Origin: Sepiola atlantica
Taxonomy: Eukaryota > Mollusca > Cephalopoda > Sepiida > Sepiolidae
Assembly: GCA_963556195.1 (NCBI GenBank)
Contig: OY744529.1
Span: forward strand, 57,390,080 to 57,454,079
Direction of reading: 5' to 3'
Length of the DNA stretch: 64,000 bases
Below the pieces are notes generated by a model, which saw nothing but the letters and a program-made list of their open reading frames with translations, was not told the origin of the DNA and ran no database searches. Positions 9,745 through 21,326 of the stretch are shown here, piece by piece. The position numbers were made by a program, and so were the translations under genes. The first letter of the stretch is position 1, and each line of letters starts with the position of its first letter.

Positions 9745-11835
9745 TGAAGAGCTAGGGTCCGACCGGACGAGGAACCGTGCACGCCATGCTCCGGCCGGGA
9801 ACACGTACTCATACTTGACTCCTTTTCGTACACACAAGCTCGCTGCTGGTATCAACCTTTTTTCAAAAACCGAGGAGTGTAATGTTTTCCTATCACATCT
9901 GATCTTAACCTTCAGCTGGTGCTTGAAAAATGCGATCAGATCCTGATCAGCAAATGGTTCAACCTCCTGATTATCTCTCAGACGCGACGTCTACACCACC
10001 ATTCGCGCTACGTCCAGGATCACGAGAAACACCATTTGTCTCTCCCCATCCCACGATGGACAGACGTTGTCTATTACGTAAGCTAGGTGCAGCGGCAGCG
10101 GCTGCTCAGGATCGATACGAGCCGTCACCTCGTTGACGTACTCCCTGTACTACTGGAGCTTATGGCACAGGAAGAAAGCGTGATCAGGTGTTTCCTCAAA
10201 GAGCCTGTCGCAACGGGGACACCCGGGCGAGTCCTCAATTCCGGATCTCTGCAGTATGGTATTAAGGGGTAGCCCATTCCGGACCAATCACCAGGTCAGA
10301 GAGAACTCCGAGTTGTTATGACTCGTTCCTTGTGCCCAACTCCATCCGGAGCGGATCTCATCTTCTGTCCATCTATACCGCTTTACTAACGGATCGTCAG
10401 CTGCCCCCCTCTATAATCCTCTATGGAGTTCTTTTCTAGAAAGGCGCGAAAGTTCACTGGACTGAGAAAGCTTTTTGAGCGCAGTTCAACACTCTCTGAA
10501 AAACTGTGATTCACCCCACGGCCTACGACGGCCCTCGACCGAATGGTCGAGGATAAGGTCAGGGAAAGCACTATCAACCGCGGGGTTCCACGCAGATTCC
10601 TCTGGCAATTTTCGACTCAGGATAGCCAGTCTCTCGGCGTTTCGATGACACGTCAAGTCAGGCATCCCAAAACCTCCCCTACACAGACGTTGAATACAGA
10701 CCTGGCTGCAAACCCAGTGCCTCTTCCTGTCCCAGAAAAGTGAGGGCAGAACGCCCCGGGGGGGGGGGGGGGCTTGAGGCGGTTCACAAGCACAAGAAGC
10801 ACAGCCAATCGGTAAAGGATGAGAGGGAAGACGTAAGTGATGCACGCCTCCGCTCTACCTTTTAAGGACAGTTTCCTTCGAAGCCAAGTGTTAACCGACG
10901 CTCCGACCTTGGACTGTGCCTCCGACCAATTCCTATCAAGCTGGATGCCCGGTCCGAACCACACGCTAAGGATTCGAACCGGGCTATTAGTTCAGCAGAA
11001 CGGATCTGGAAGGGTTGTATCACCATTCCAGGCACCCAACCGCAGGCCAATTGACTTGCTACAGTTGAATTTTGCCCCTGTGATCGTTTCGTAATTGGTG
11101 AGCGTCTCTGTCACTCTCTCGATGTATTGAAAGCACGACACATAGACGGTGATGTACTCGGCGAATGCGGAGACCCTGGCGCGCTTTGGACTGATCCAAG
11201 TTGATCTGCGTAGCTTCCGTATCGTCTTCTATCCCCTCTATGATCGTACGAATCAGGTGCAAGTTGTTCGATCTCCCCTTTACAGCGTCGTTCTACTCAG
11301 ATTCGATCAATTCTCCGATTACACACTGCAACCGGTTCGATAAGATGTTGGCCAACATCTTTAACTCTGTGTTTAGCAGAGTAATGGCCTGTAATCGTCT
11401 AGTTCCTCCCCACCATGCCTGTCCCGCTTCTTTAGCAATGTGGTCACTCCCTTGGGGACTTTACCTGGGATTGAACCCTCGTCAAACCAGTGGTTGAACA
11501 TATCCTCAAATACATCTCGTAGGGCAGACCATCAAGTCCCGGCCATTTGTTACAGCCGACTTGCTTCAACCCAGCTAAAACCTCACGCTCTGTAGTCCTG
11601 CCTTCACAACCAGCTGCTCTAACTGAATCGAGGCGGGGAGAGTCAGCCAAATAGTTGCCAAACACCTGGACCGGGAGGTTAGGCAATTGGGTGTAGCCCT
11701 CCTCGAAATGCTCTTGAAATCCCTCGCAGATCTCCCGAGTCGACCCCAAAGCACGTCTGGCTGAGTGCTTGAGTTTTCCGATGTACATCCGAGCCACGCA
11801 TTGAAACTTCCCTATGCGTATCTGCATCGCAGTTC
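9745..11835 (-). pseudogene. LINE ORF2 remnant: reverse transcriptase and zinc-knuckle tail, endonuclease lost
   Basis: ORF2 normally encodes an AP-like endonuclease and reverse transcriptase for target-primed reverse transcription. Here the first recognisable text is the RT fingers region ('KWPGLDGLPYEMYLR', about 11545-11500). Next come 'ITLLNTELKMLANI' (about 11385-11340), 'IRTIIEG' and the A-motif 'INLDQSKA' (about 11210-11185). The next text corresponds to the region around the catalytic YADD box but reads FAEY (about 11170-11150), so both catalytic aspartates are gone. About 100 codons between the two motifs are missing. Downstream, 'WLRRKLSLKGRAEA' (about 10895-10850) and an intact C-x2-C-x9-H-x4-C knuckle (10162-10221) remain. 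Stops and frameshifts make it non-functional. Confidence 0.6.
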
Positions 11836-11849
11836 ACGACTTCATTGGA

Positions 11850-13215
11850 AACTTTCCTTAGCCTAGTTTTTGCGGCCTGGGGGCTATCTGTTCCTGTTGT
11901 TGCTGCTCCTGCGGTTGGACGAGTGGTGAGATTTTTTCCTCACCACTGCCCCCATTCCTCTTCCGTTCTTCCCAAGGGCTTTTCTGATCTCGGGGCTGGT
12001 GCTAGAGCAGAAGTTGGAAGAGTGGTTGCAGCTATCTTCAGTGCCGGCACAGGAGCAGCCGGTGGCATTGTTTTGCTGGGAACTGCTTTTAGGTAGCAGT
12101 CTTTGCCATGTGGCCTATTTTCTGGCAAAACAATCAGTGCGGGCGACGGCATTCTACAACGATCGGCATGTGCCAACCTCTATGCGCCAGCACCGGTGGA
12201 ATTACGAAGAAGTCTGTCCGCATCAGCTTCATGGCGATCGTGTAGTCGGCCATGTGGACTCCGCTCCTGGACCTTACCGGGTCCACTTGCTCCACATCCC
12301 CAAACTGGCTGAAGTATGCTCCCAGATAATCCGCGCACAACTCAGCTGGGGCATTGTAAATGCGGACCAGGGTTCTCTTCCTGCTCTGGTATTCGGACTG
12401 TAATTTTACATCCCCGTTCATCACTTCTTTCATGGAGAGTCGTTCTTCTTCTTCCCGAGAGGGGAGTAGGATGTGCCACATGGCATGGCTCCTTTGGCAG
12501 ATGTAAGTTGCCGGAATGTTCAGCCTTTTTAGAAGCTCTGCCATATCCTCCTTTTTGAGTTCCAGGAACCAGGCACAAGCTGCAGTACACTCCGTTCGAT
12601 GTACTGCTAATATTCTTTTAAGTACAAATCCTTGTACTCTTGTGGGGATAACCTTTTCTCATGGTTCTTCCTCCCCCAAGCGGACTCTCTCATGGTGCTG
12701 TTTTGGCCTCCCCATGGTCCCTGATGGTGGAACCAGAGACACCTTTGCTCCTGGAAGCGGAGCCTCTCTTCTAGGGAGTCCGGGGGTGTTAGAAGTGGAG
12801 AGAATCGCCACATTGGATGAAACCGACATTTTCATCTTTCTGCTGCTTCGCTGGAGGAACTCAGACTCTTTGTACTGGAGCCACTCACTAGGGTAGCTAT
12901 GCTTGCCTCCACTCTAGAGGGCACCACCACATTGGGTAATACCGCTCCTTTTTCTGCTCCATCGTTGGGGGCGTTGTCGTTTAGAGGAACAGCCGGATCA
13001 CATTCGGAGGTATGATCCTGCGTGAGAAGCTGCGACGCATTCACATTAGGGGAGTTGATATCCTCTAGGGAATCCGGGCGGTATGTCTTGTCGCTTTCTC
13101 CCCTTGTGGGAGAGCTGTATTCTCTGGAAGCAACCCTGCTTCTCATTAATGTTCGGCCCCTGTTGTTGTTTGAGGGTTGCGAACCCGTTGTCTTTTTATC
13201 CGGGCGGTAAGCCAT
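11850..13215 (-). pseudogene. LINE ORF1 (gag-like, RNA-binding) remnant
   Basis: The ORF1 protein of such LINEs binds element RNA. The first Met chosen (13215) opens a Ser/Pro/Asn-rich low-complexity stretch starting MAYRPDKKTTG, of about 125 residues. After frameshifts, a segment at about 12544-12134 reads as an RRM-like block ('RTLVRIYNAPAELCADYLG' and 'FGDVEQVDPVRS', with 'MADYTIAMKLMR' after it). A CCHC knuckle follows but only its end survives (RPHGKDC, about 12120-12095); the first cysteines are lost. The tail is Ala/Pro-rich. Repeated 'YRPD' words occur in the N-terminal part and just upstream. At least three frames are needed to read it through. Confidence 0.55.
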
Positions 13216-13817
13216 GTTTCATGGATGGCTCCCTGGCCGTGGAAGTACCCCTCTTTGGAAGCATCTACTTTGGGGTTTGGTCTATCATCAGGGGGCCATT
13301 GTTAAGGGCGGGTGACTCTGATGTATTTATATCCTGGTGGTACGCCATGCTTGTCGTTGTTTGGTTTTTCGAGGAGTCACCCTCTAAGGGAGCCGCAGTC
13401 TTGAAGGGATCCGCCCCTGGGCTCAAGGATCCGCTGGACTTTTTTATGGGTGTCTTTTATTTCTGTAGAAGGAGCAAAAACATCGTTTTGACCGGCGTGG
13501 AGTCTCTTTCTAGTCGGGAGCCAGTTTTGGCGCGCTTTCAGGGAGCTAACACTGACAAGAGGGGAAGATAGAACTGGAGAGAGGGAGGGGAGAGCGTTAA
13601 ACGAAGAGAGAAAGTTGGTTTGACCCCCTTTGTCGCCCGAGGCTTACGGGAAGGTTAATGTTTCATCTCAACCCGAAGAGGGGGTTAAGGAAGATAGACA
13701 AAGTGCGTCAAACGGTCAGGATACCGGTGACAACAAGAAATAAAACGTTACTGTATTTCCCTGCCCATCATTAAAGTTAGATAGAGAAAGAGCAGATGTC
13801 TTTGTGCTAAGATTAAA

Positions 13818-13832
13818 GAACAGATACTACAC
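13818..13832 (-). repeat. U2-like 15-mer at the 5' side of the LINE
   Basis: GTGTAGTATCTGTTC on the minus strand, identical to 9138-9124 and 14153-14139. Either a target-site duplication or a piece of the U2 target between stacked insertions. Confidence 0.7.
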
Positions 13833-14138
13833 AATGTATTTATCTTCCTCCCACGGCGGTAAGATGTGACACAAGGTCGGGAAAGTGGGAATTGAAAACC
13901 CACCGCCTTCGCGAAGAAGAGCGCTCTGGCCTACAAAAGAATGCCTGCGAAGCCCCGTCGGCATTCCCCGTATGGCCGCCTCAGTTGATTCGCAATAAAC
14001 TAACGCCTTCTCAAAGGGTAAGAAGGCAAAGCCTGTGAGGGTGGAAATCCTAGAACTGCAGAGGACAAACCCTCGAAGTGGTGGAATCAAGGTCCGAAGG
14101 CCAAGACGGTACCGGTCCACAGGATGTTGTATCCATAG
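13833..14138 (-). mobile_element. Retroelement fragment lodged between two U2-like 15-mers
   Basis: GC-richer DNA with a minus-strand open frame of 97 codons (14120-13827) that includes 'GMPTGLRRHSFVGQSALL'. I do not recognise this protein; it could be ORF1 text or a 5' UTR of a LINE. It carries the same 'CGTCGGCATTCCCCG...GCCGCCTCAG' words as the minisatellite at 8340-8950. Being bordered on both sides by the U2-like 15-mer suggests a separate insertion at the same target. Confidence 0.45.
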
Positions 14139-15045
14139 GAACAGATACTACACTTTTATCCCAGCCCAAAGGCCAATTTATTTAGAGAAATAAAAATAGT
14201 TATAAATTCATTTGGCTTAGACATTGCGCCCTATTTTTTTTGGGGGGGGGGCGATGTCGAGTGTCATTCTTGACAACATAAACTTTTGCCTACTTTAAGC
14301 TAGACGGTATCGCCATAATACCGCATTCACTCCATTGCTTAAATCCTACTTAAAAGATCCCTAATAGTTTCAATGAGTTTTTATTTACAATAATAAATAT
14401 ACGTGAGTGATGATGGAGAGGGTGACAATCTACAAACACCCAAAAATAATGAAAAATAAAGAACCAAATAAAATGCTTTATTGGGCAGGTTAGTAAGACC
14501 CTCCCAACCCTCTGCTAAGGGTCAGACCACCCACCGTTGTTCCGGGTTAAACTGAAAAACAAGCAGGTCAGTCTCTAGATGGGAGTAGGAACTAAAAGGG
14601 ACATAAAAAATAAAACAGATCAGGGATAGAATATGAGAATGGATGGTGTCCTCCAAGATTAAAATAGCATTTACGGCTGGGCAAGGGCAAAAAATGGGGA
14701 GTGGGCATCTTTGGAGGCTCTCTCTTACCAAAAAATAACATAGGATCAAGACACATTTGTTCCTCTAGCTAAGAGTCTTTCTAAATAACCAAATCTAATG
14801 GATGGGTTCAGTAAAACCCAGAACCGCATGTGCCATGCTTAGGCAGGGAACCCGTACTCGTACCTGGATCCACGTCGGATGCATAAACTAATGTCATGCA
14901 CCCACCTCCTATTGAACTCCATGCGATGTAATTTTTTCTAATCACATCTGATCTTCACTGTAAGCTGATGTTTAAAGTAAACAACCAGATCCCGATCGGA
15001 AACAGATCAAACCCCTTGAACCTCATTAAGACGTGTAACCCACGT
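14139..15045 (-). mobile_element. Second, 5'-truncated copy of the U2-targeting LINE
   Basis: Aligns by eye, phrase for phrase, with 9124-9995. Shared landmarks are 'AGTAAGACCC', 'ATGGGAGTRGGA', 'GGATGGTGTCCT', 'GGGGAGTGGGCATC', 'GGGAACMCGTACTCRTAC' and 'TCACATCTGATCTTMA'. It covers the 3' UTR and the last part of ORF2 only. The 3' end again abuts GTGTAGTATCTGTTC (minus strand of 14153-14139). The copies differ by many substitutions and small indels, so they are not a recent duplication. Confidence 0.7.
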
Positions 15046-15830
15046 CACTAGTCTGGCTCTTTTCAAAGTGTTTACAAACCGCTCCGCCTGGTTGTTTGAC
15101 CTGTGATGATGCGGGGGAGTTTTTATGTGTCTTATCCGGAAAATCTAACAGAAATCTTTAAAGTCACTGACAAAACAATCGACCACCCCAAAACGGGCGA
15201 ACAATTCGCGAAGGAAATTTATCGTTACCTCCGTAATGTTTTTATTTTTACATCGGAACACTTTGGGTCATTTGTTAAAAAATATCTACTACAATTAGAT
15301 TGTAAAACTCCTCCAGCGTGCCTGCAAAATCCACGTGTATTCTCGGCCAAGGTCGGTCCGTTTTGACCCACAGACTATGTTAAATAGGCGGTCCCTTTGC
15401 CGACAAGGCACAGCCTTTACTCGTATTGACGATGTTTTCAATATCATGGTCCATTTTAGGCTAGGACACGTGGCTGCGTATAAAACTTTTCATCCTATTT
15501 GTCCCCAGATGGCCAACGTGAAAATCATTTAGGATTCTTTTCTGTAGTGTTTTGGGAAATGACAACTCTCTCGCTATAAAGAAGTACATCGTCATATAAT
15601 AGAAAAACTGTTTGAAATTTGTTAGTCCTTATCAGACATTTTTGTTCTTGTAATGTTAATGAACTCATTATCGAGGTCTTACATTTTAGTTTCATGTTGA
15701 GACACGGGAGTTCTCTTAAAGTGTTGCATAACAAAGCTTTAATTACCTCTCCGTTATTAGGGAAGCAATCACGGACTCTTCTAGTGGCTCTTTATGTCTC
15801 AGAACCAGTATAGATTTTTCGACGGCAAGT
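15040..15830 (-). pseudogene. Ty3/gypsy-type integrase and adjoining pol fragment
   Basis: Remnant of an LTR-retrotransposon pol gene in several frames. On the minus strand, from about 15610 down, the order is the end of the RNase H region ('LLYDDVLLYSERVV'), the zinc-binding H2C2 linker area, and the integrase core. The core shows 'HVDFAG' (about 15335), 'VDCFVSD' (about 15185) and 'NQAERFVNTLKRA' (about 15085), the places of the D-D-E catalytic residues. The text after the second Asp departs from the usual NGxxF. Stops interrupt it and no LTR was identified. It is cut at about 15040 by the LINE copy. Confidence 0.65.
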
Positions 15831-15984
15831 ACTCCATTTTAAATTGTAATTTAATAAAATTGTTCCCTATCTCTGTAGTCTATTATAGGGTTGAATGTGG
15901 CATAAGCTTAATGGGAGTAGGCTACGACCACCACAAAGTACGCCACGGTTCGGTATTGAGTACACATAAAAAGTGTCTAAATGT

Positions 15985-16030
15985 GAGCCGTCGGCATTCC
16001 CCGGTAGAGGCGCCTCAGGCGATAGGTGAT
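15985..16030. repeat. Single unit related to the 50-bp minisatellite
   Basis: 'CCGTCGGCATTCCCCGGTAG' then 'AGGCGCCTCAGG'; same core as the array at 8340-8950. Confidence 0.6.
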
Positions 16031-16139
16031 AAATCAACCTTATTACTAAGAGAGGGCGTAACTTCTTCACCGTCTTCAAAAAGATTATGTAATCCCTGCG
16101 CACCGAAGAGAACGAATACACCAACCACGCTCTAATTCT

Positions 16140-17749
16140 AGCACGAAGATCAGAAAAAGTTGTTTACACAAACTCCCCCTTTTCTCTCTTCTGTTATCTC
16201 TATTTATGCAAATCACAGATCACGTAACTTTCCACATTATATGCGCCAGTTGAACTCAAAAAGGTGTCCTACATGACGTTCAAAGATCATCTATTTCTTC
16301 GCATTACGAATTGTGCGAATTCGATACAAATATATTGGTTTACTCTCACAATGATTATAATACATGTTGCGATTGTTTGTTTTCTTATTGTTTCGTAATA
16401 AAATATGACTTACATTATATTCTCGATTGCTTTTTATGCATTTACATCAAAAACTTGTTGCATTAAGTTAAAGATAATCTAAAAACTAAAAAGTTACTCA
16501 ATATTTTTTTTATTCATGCAAAACCAATCAATTTAATTGAACTGAAAATGTAGTAATCTTAAGATTTTCCGGATCAAATAGATCTAAGGCACCCCAGAAT
16601 AAGTCACAACCAAAAGAACACACCGCTTTCTTTCTTTCGGTTTAATTATTAACAAAACAATACATCGTATGTGCACATTTGTAACTTTGTTTCCCCGTTT
16701 ATTTTTATTTTAAAAAAGCGTTTTATTTACAGAAAATTTTACTGATAGCCTGAAAATATATTTTCATTTACAAGCACATTTTGTTATACCCAAAATTTTA
16801 ATTCAAAAACGTTTTGTTTTGTAAACCATTGAGATTTAAAAAAATAATTCATTATTTTATTTACAAAACTTTTTCATTTAATCAAAATTTATAAACAAAT
16901 GAAACAAGCAAAAATTATTTTTTTAAAAGACAGTTAGATAAGAGGATGTTGTATAGAGATGTTAAACAGAAATATTTTAATATATTTTTTTTAAATATTG
17001 GTGTGTGTTTAAAAACATACTTTTAAATATCCGATTTTTCGCTCTAAAAATCTTTAATTCATTATAAACGATAAAATCAGAAGTAGAAAATTAAAAAATC
17101 GGTGTTTTAACAAAATGTGTTCATTTTTAGTTGTTGTTCACTCTGTCATGTTTCAAATCAATTTGATCCGATTTTCATATTTCCAAAATGAACTTACCAT
17201 CTAAAATAATAACATCTGACTGAAATGTGAAATAAAATCGTATAGCACAAACAACATAGGATCTATTTATTATTTGCTAAGGTCAGTTATTACCTCTTAA
17301 ATATAAGGTATATAACAGTTTTCGGTTGACTCAAGAGACTCTGGGGAACGGACAAATTCATTTTCAGTTATAAAAGGCCAATTGTTTTATTGTCATATTG
17401 TCTAACGTTCTAAATCTGTTCTTTTAATGTTACTATCAATGTTGTGACTGGTGATTTATAAGCATTTCGAAAGACGTGGAAACTTTTGAACGGAATGGAA
17501 TGGCATCTGGCATAACAGCGGAGAAGAGATGCCAACATTTATGTCTGGAAACGGTGGATCATTTATACAAGGAATATTTTCTTTTAGTACGGTCTTTGTA
17601 CCCAGTCATCTTGGACACATTTTTCATTCGTGCCTTATATGGGATTCTCACTTTCCTTTCTCTTTGTACTAAATAGCAGGCATTGAATGGCTTTCACACG
17701 CGGAAGATCACACCGCCACAAACACATATACCCACACATCCAGATACCC

Positions 17750-17750
<1 letters not shown>
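16140..17750. other. Unique AT-rich DNA, nothing recognised
   Basis: No frames of note and no repeats beyond homopolymer tracts. Confidence 0.6.

Positions 17751-17751
<1 letters not shown>

Positions 17752-17791
<40 letters not shown>
17752..17791. repeat. (TA)n microsatellite
   Basis: About 20 TA dinucleotides. Confidence 0.95.
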
Positions 17792-17793
<2 letters not shown>

Positions 17794-17799
17794 AAAGAA

Positions 17800-20005
17800 A
17801 ATTTGTATAAAATCCGCTAATACATATGAGTGCACATATTTATGAAATACATACATATACATATCATACACACATATAAGAATAAGTATATTATATTAGC
17901 AGTCATATCGACGTTGCTGGGGAATTAATGAAGACAGCCGTAATTTTCTACATATTACCATTTTATATTGTTGTTTTTTTATAATGTTAAAGTTATAGAT
18001 GAAATAAAATAAAATAGAGCATTGGCTTTGCTGTGTATGGATGCTTGATGGCATCGCAGATCATATGGTATTATTGCAAACATCCTAATAACAAAATACC
18101 ATTATATGTAAACATATGAACTAAAAAAGAAACTAATTTAGAGTTTGGAATTGTATTATATTAGAAACCAAATGATCTGACTATGGGTGTAGCTAGAACC
18201 ATACGTCCTCGTAAATCATTCGAACGAATTTGTCGATTATTCATTCGAAACTTTACATATCTGTTATCAATACCCTTTCGAAAAGTACGAATCCATAGAT
18301 AATTCCCAATCTATGAGTTAAATCGAAGGATAAAATATCCTTTTAAACTTGGAAGGGAAACTAGTGTAAGAGTTTTGAAAAATTGCGAAAGAATATCATT
18401 TCTACTCCGTTTATGCCGGCATAAGTTTCAGTCATCTTGGGTTTCTCCTTGTTACTTGATTTAAGCAGTGGTTGCGATTGGTAATTGTGAAATGCTTACT
18501 TCACTACAAACTTTTTATCGCACAGGCACCCATTTAGGAAGGGCCCCATTATCGTTTGAGATATAAGCCTATTCGATACTAAGAGACACCATCGGAAATA
18601 TCATAATGCAGCGAGGAAAAGCTAACATCAGTTATTCGGTTCGGTGGAAACAATTTGCGAACGCATGTTTGAAAAACATGTCCGTAGAAATAGCCAGAGT
18701 TTGAGTTAATTCTAGTCAAGGTTTAGACGAGCTAAACATATCGAGAGATATACATCACTAGTTATATAAGTTTATATATATATGTATTAATTTTCAGATT
18801 AACGTTTAGACACACTTTCTCAATGGATGGTATTATATATACATTATTGAATAATAACCGGCTTCGATCTATAAAATATTTCCAACTACAAAGCATAGTA
18901 ATGATTTGAAACTAATTGCACTAAGGATGATAACATTCGAACGAAATGCTGGTTTTTGTGTTGCAATTCCATTAAACCGTTAAACCTGATGAACTGATGT
19001 ATTAACTAATTTCTAAGAATGTTCTGATTTTTGGTGATATAGCTATTCATATCTCTAATATTCCCATTAAGAATTTATACGTTTAGATGCCCGTAATACA
19101 GATTATTATGCCAGCAAATTAGATATGCATAATGAAATAGGTTGAGAACAGCTTTCCCTTTTCAGGTCAATAAAATGAATGATAAAATACATAAGTAATA
19201 CACAAACACCTGCATCCTCATGACTGTGCACGTGTTATTCTTTGATAAATGGATGGAAATAAAGTTTTAATCTGCCTCAATTTAAACGCACTTACAAAAA
19301 CGCCTACATAAAAATACCTATGTTCATGAATGAATAATTGATGTAAAAGTGATCGCACACACGGACATTTGAATTTACAAATGATTGATAAAAATATACT
19401 TGAACAAATATCCAATCATATCTGATCAATCTTACGTGTCGAAATAAATCGCCTGCAATGTATTATTCTGAATCGGTTGTCGTTGATGTTTTTTTTCTAA
19501 TTATTACTTATATATGCCAAAACGCATGTATTTATGAGAATTAGCATTTTTGTAGTTGAGGTAATAATTAATACGTTATAATATTCTACGTTTGCCCAGC
19601 TTATATGAATATGCTCGCAGTCTACTAATATTGTAACCAGCTGTAACACTGACACTGGCGTATACTCTCAATGTGATGGTCTAATCGTTTCACTCCTTCC
19701 TCTTGAAATTGTTCTTCTCTTAGTTCATTATTCTGCTGCTGGCTTCTTCTTGACACTCATTTTTTTAATTTATTACCGTTTTTCTGACATTAACAGATAT
19801 TAATCTTGACGTCATCGACTTTAATCTATTTTGATATACTCTCACTGTCCACGTTGGGTTAGTATTATTAGACTAAGCAACAATCCAAGATAGTCCGAGA
19901 CACATTTTAAATTACTTGGACACTTCATAACTATAATAGTCTGATTTTATGAATAAATAATTGTAGGAGCTACATCTATGTAGATATTTGTTGGTTAGTT
20001 AACAT
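17800..20005. other. Unique AT-rich DNA, nothing recognised
   Basis: No supported coding or repeat features. Confidence 0.6.
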
Positions 20006-20006
20006 G

Positions 20007-20007
<1 letters not shown>

Positions 20008-20048
<41 letters not shown>
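20008..20048. repeat. (AT)n microsatellite
   Basis: About 20 AT dinucleotides, 100 bp before the hairpin at 20147. Confidence 0.95.
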
Positions 20049-20050
<2 letters not shown>

Positions 20051-20146
20051 CTATTTCATGTATCCACATAACATTTTATAAGGGGATATAATTTTTTATG
20101 TATTAATTTTTAGTGTTTACTTCAACAGTGCTCGATAGGCAGTTAA

Positions 20147-20278
20147 TTATGAAAATATATTTATGGACATTAAGCTACACAGATGCTCCCGCATTTCATC
20201 CCTGGGCTTTATTCCCCTCCGGGGATGAAACGCGGGAGCATCTGTGTAGCTTAATTGCCATAAATATATTTTCATAAC
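20147..20278. repeat. Long inverted repeat (hairpin), about 56-bp arms
   Basis: Left arm from TTATGAAAATATATTTATGG (20147) to GATGCTCCCGCATTTCATCC (ends 20201). It is repeated in reverse complement at about 20222-20278, with roughly three mismatches (ACATT/CAATT and GCATTT/GCGTTT). The spacer is about 20 nt of TGGGCTTTATTCCCCTC type. AT microsatellites flank it on both sides. It could be a MITE or foldback element, or a hairpin RNA source. There is no coding capacity. Confidence 0.9.
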
Positions 20279-20285
20279 TTACTAC

Positions 20286-20315
20286 ACATATATATATATA
20301 TATATTTATTTATTG

Positions 20316-20388
<73 letters not shown>
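20286..20388. repeat. (AT)n microsatellites
   Basis: Two AT runs separated by TTTATTTATTGATAC; the second spans about 20320-20388. Confidence 0.95.
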
Positions 20389-20389
<1 letters not shown>

Positions 20390-20391
<2 letters not shown>

Positions 20392-21150
20392 CGGTAGATT
20401 AAAACGATTATTACATAATTAATTTAAATTTTATAATCAGGCTCTGAAAATCAATACTTAATGTGTATCCATACATACGCGCGTTTCAAAAATCATTTTA
20501 TCTATTACATGAGAGTAAACTTTTAAAAAGTTTATTATTTCCCTCATTAGCATATAAACTTTATCAGTTTCAATTCAGGTAATTTACAGTTCATATATGT
20601 GCAATCACTTCAAGAACAAAAAATGTTTGCTTCTCCTCATTATTAAAAACATGTTTTATTTAATCTATCTACCCGGACTTTATTTAAAATTGTTTAAATA
20701 TTAAAATTATAATATGAAGGCTCTGCTTAACATAATCTGTATACCATTGAGTGTATTATTATGTACAGTATTTAAATTGATCCTGGGAGATTCATAAGAT
20801 TTAATTTTAAATACATTTATTATTAGATGATTTTCGGGAATATTTTGAATTGTGTAGCTTCTTTAATTTAAACTTTCCCTTATTAAAACAACTAGACTCG
20901 AGTTTCACTCGCCTTTGGGCTCATCAGTAGAGCACATTCGAACTAAGAATTCGGTATCCGAGTCAATTGTATGCGAGGTCTGTACTGTGCTACCCCAACC
21001 ACACACACGGGTTTCATTGCAAAAAATAAACAACTGTTGCCAATTGATCCATTTTATTTTGTATGTGTGTGTATTATATGATACTTATATTTTATAGCTT
21101 GTGTTGTTCACTGCAATAAACTATTTCATTAGAATTTATTAAACTATTAA
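20390..21150. other. Unique AT-rich DNA, nothing recognised
   Basis: No features beyond composition. Confidence 0.55.
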
Positions 21151-21162
21151 GAAAGTGATTAT

Positions 21163-21194
21163 GTTAGTAGTAGTAGTACTATTACTAGTAGTAA

Positions 21195-21240
<46 letters not shown>
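21163..21240. repeat. (TAG)n microsatellite
   Basis: About 75 bp of imperfect then pure TAG repeats. Confidence 0.95.
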
Positions 21241-21241
<1 letters not shown>

Positions 21242-21326
21242 AATGTGTGATGAACCTTAATTTCGCTGGTGTATTTTGCATTTATTTCTTGACCAAACTT
21301 CAAAGCACTTCTTACCAATTATATTG

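Larger units (their letters stand above)
9139..13817 (-). mobile_element. Tx1/L1-type LINE, degraded, U2-targeting (Keno-like)
   Basis: A minus-strand non-LTR element. In order from its 5' end: ORF1-like coding (about 13215-11850), ORF2 remains (about 11835-9745) and a 3' UTR (9745-9139). The 3' end abuts GTGTAGTATCTGTTC (9124-9138). The same 15 bp lies at 13818-13832, at the 5' side, as expected for a target-site duplication. Keno elements, in the Tx1 group, are known to insert into U2 snRNA genes, and the RT text fits that group. The apurinic endonuclease region that should start ORF2 is missing. The block is visibly GC-richer than its surroundings. Confidence 0.65.

Noticed and set aside
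9930..13571. Several plus-strand frames of 60-162 codons over the U2-LINE
   Set aside because: They are antisense shadows of the minus-strand LINE coding, which carries the recognisable RT and zinc-knuckle text.
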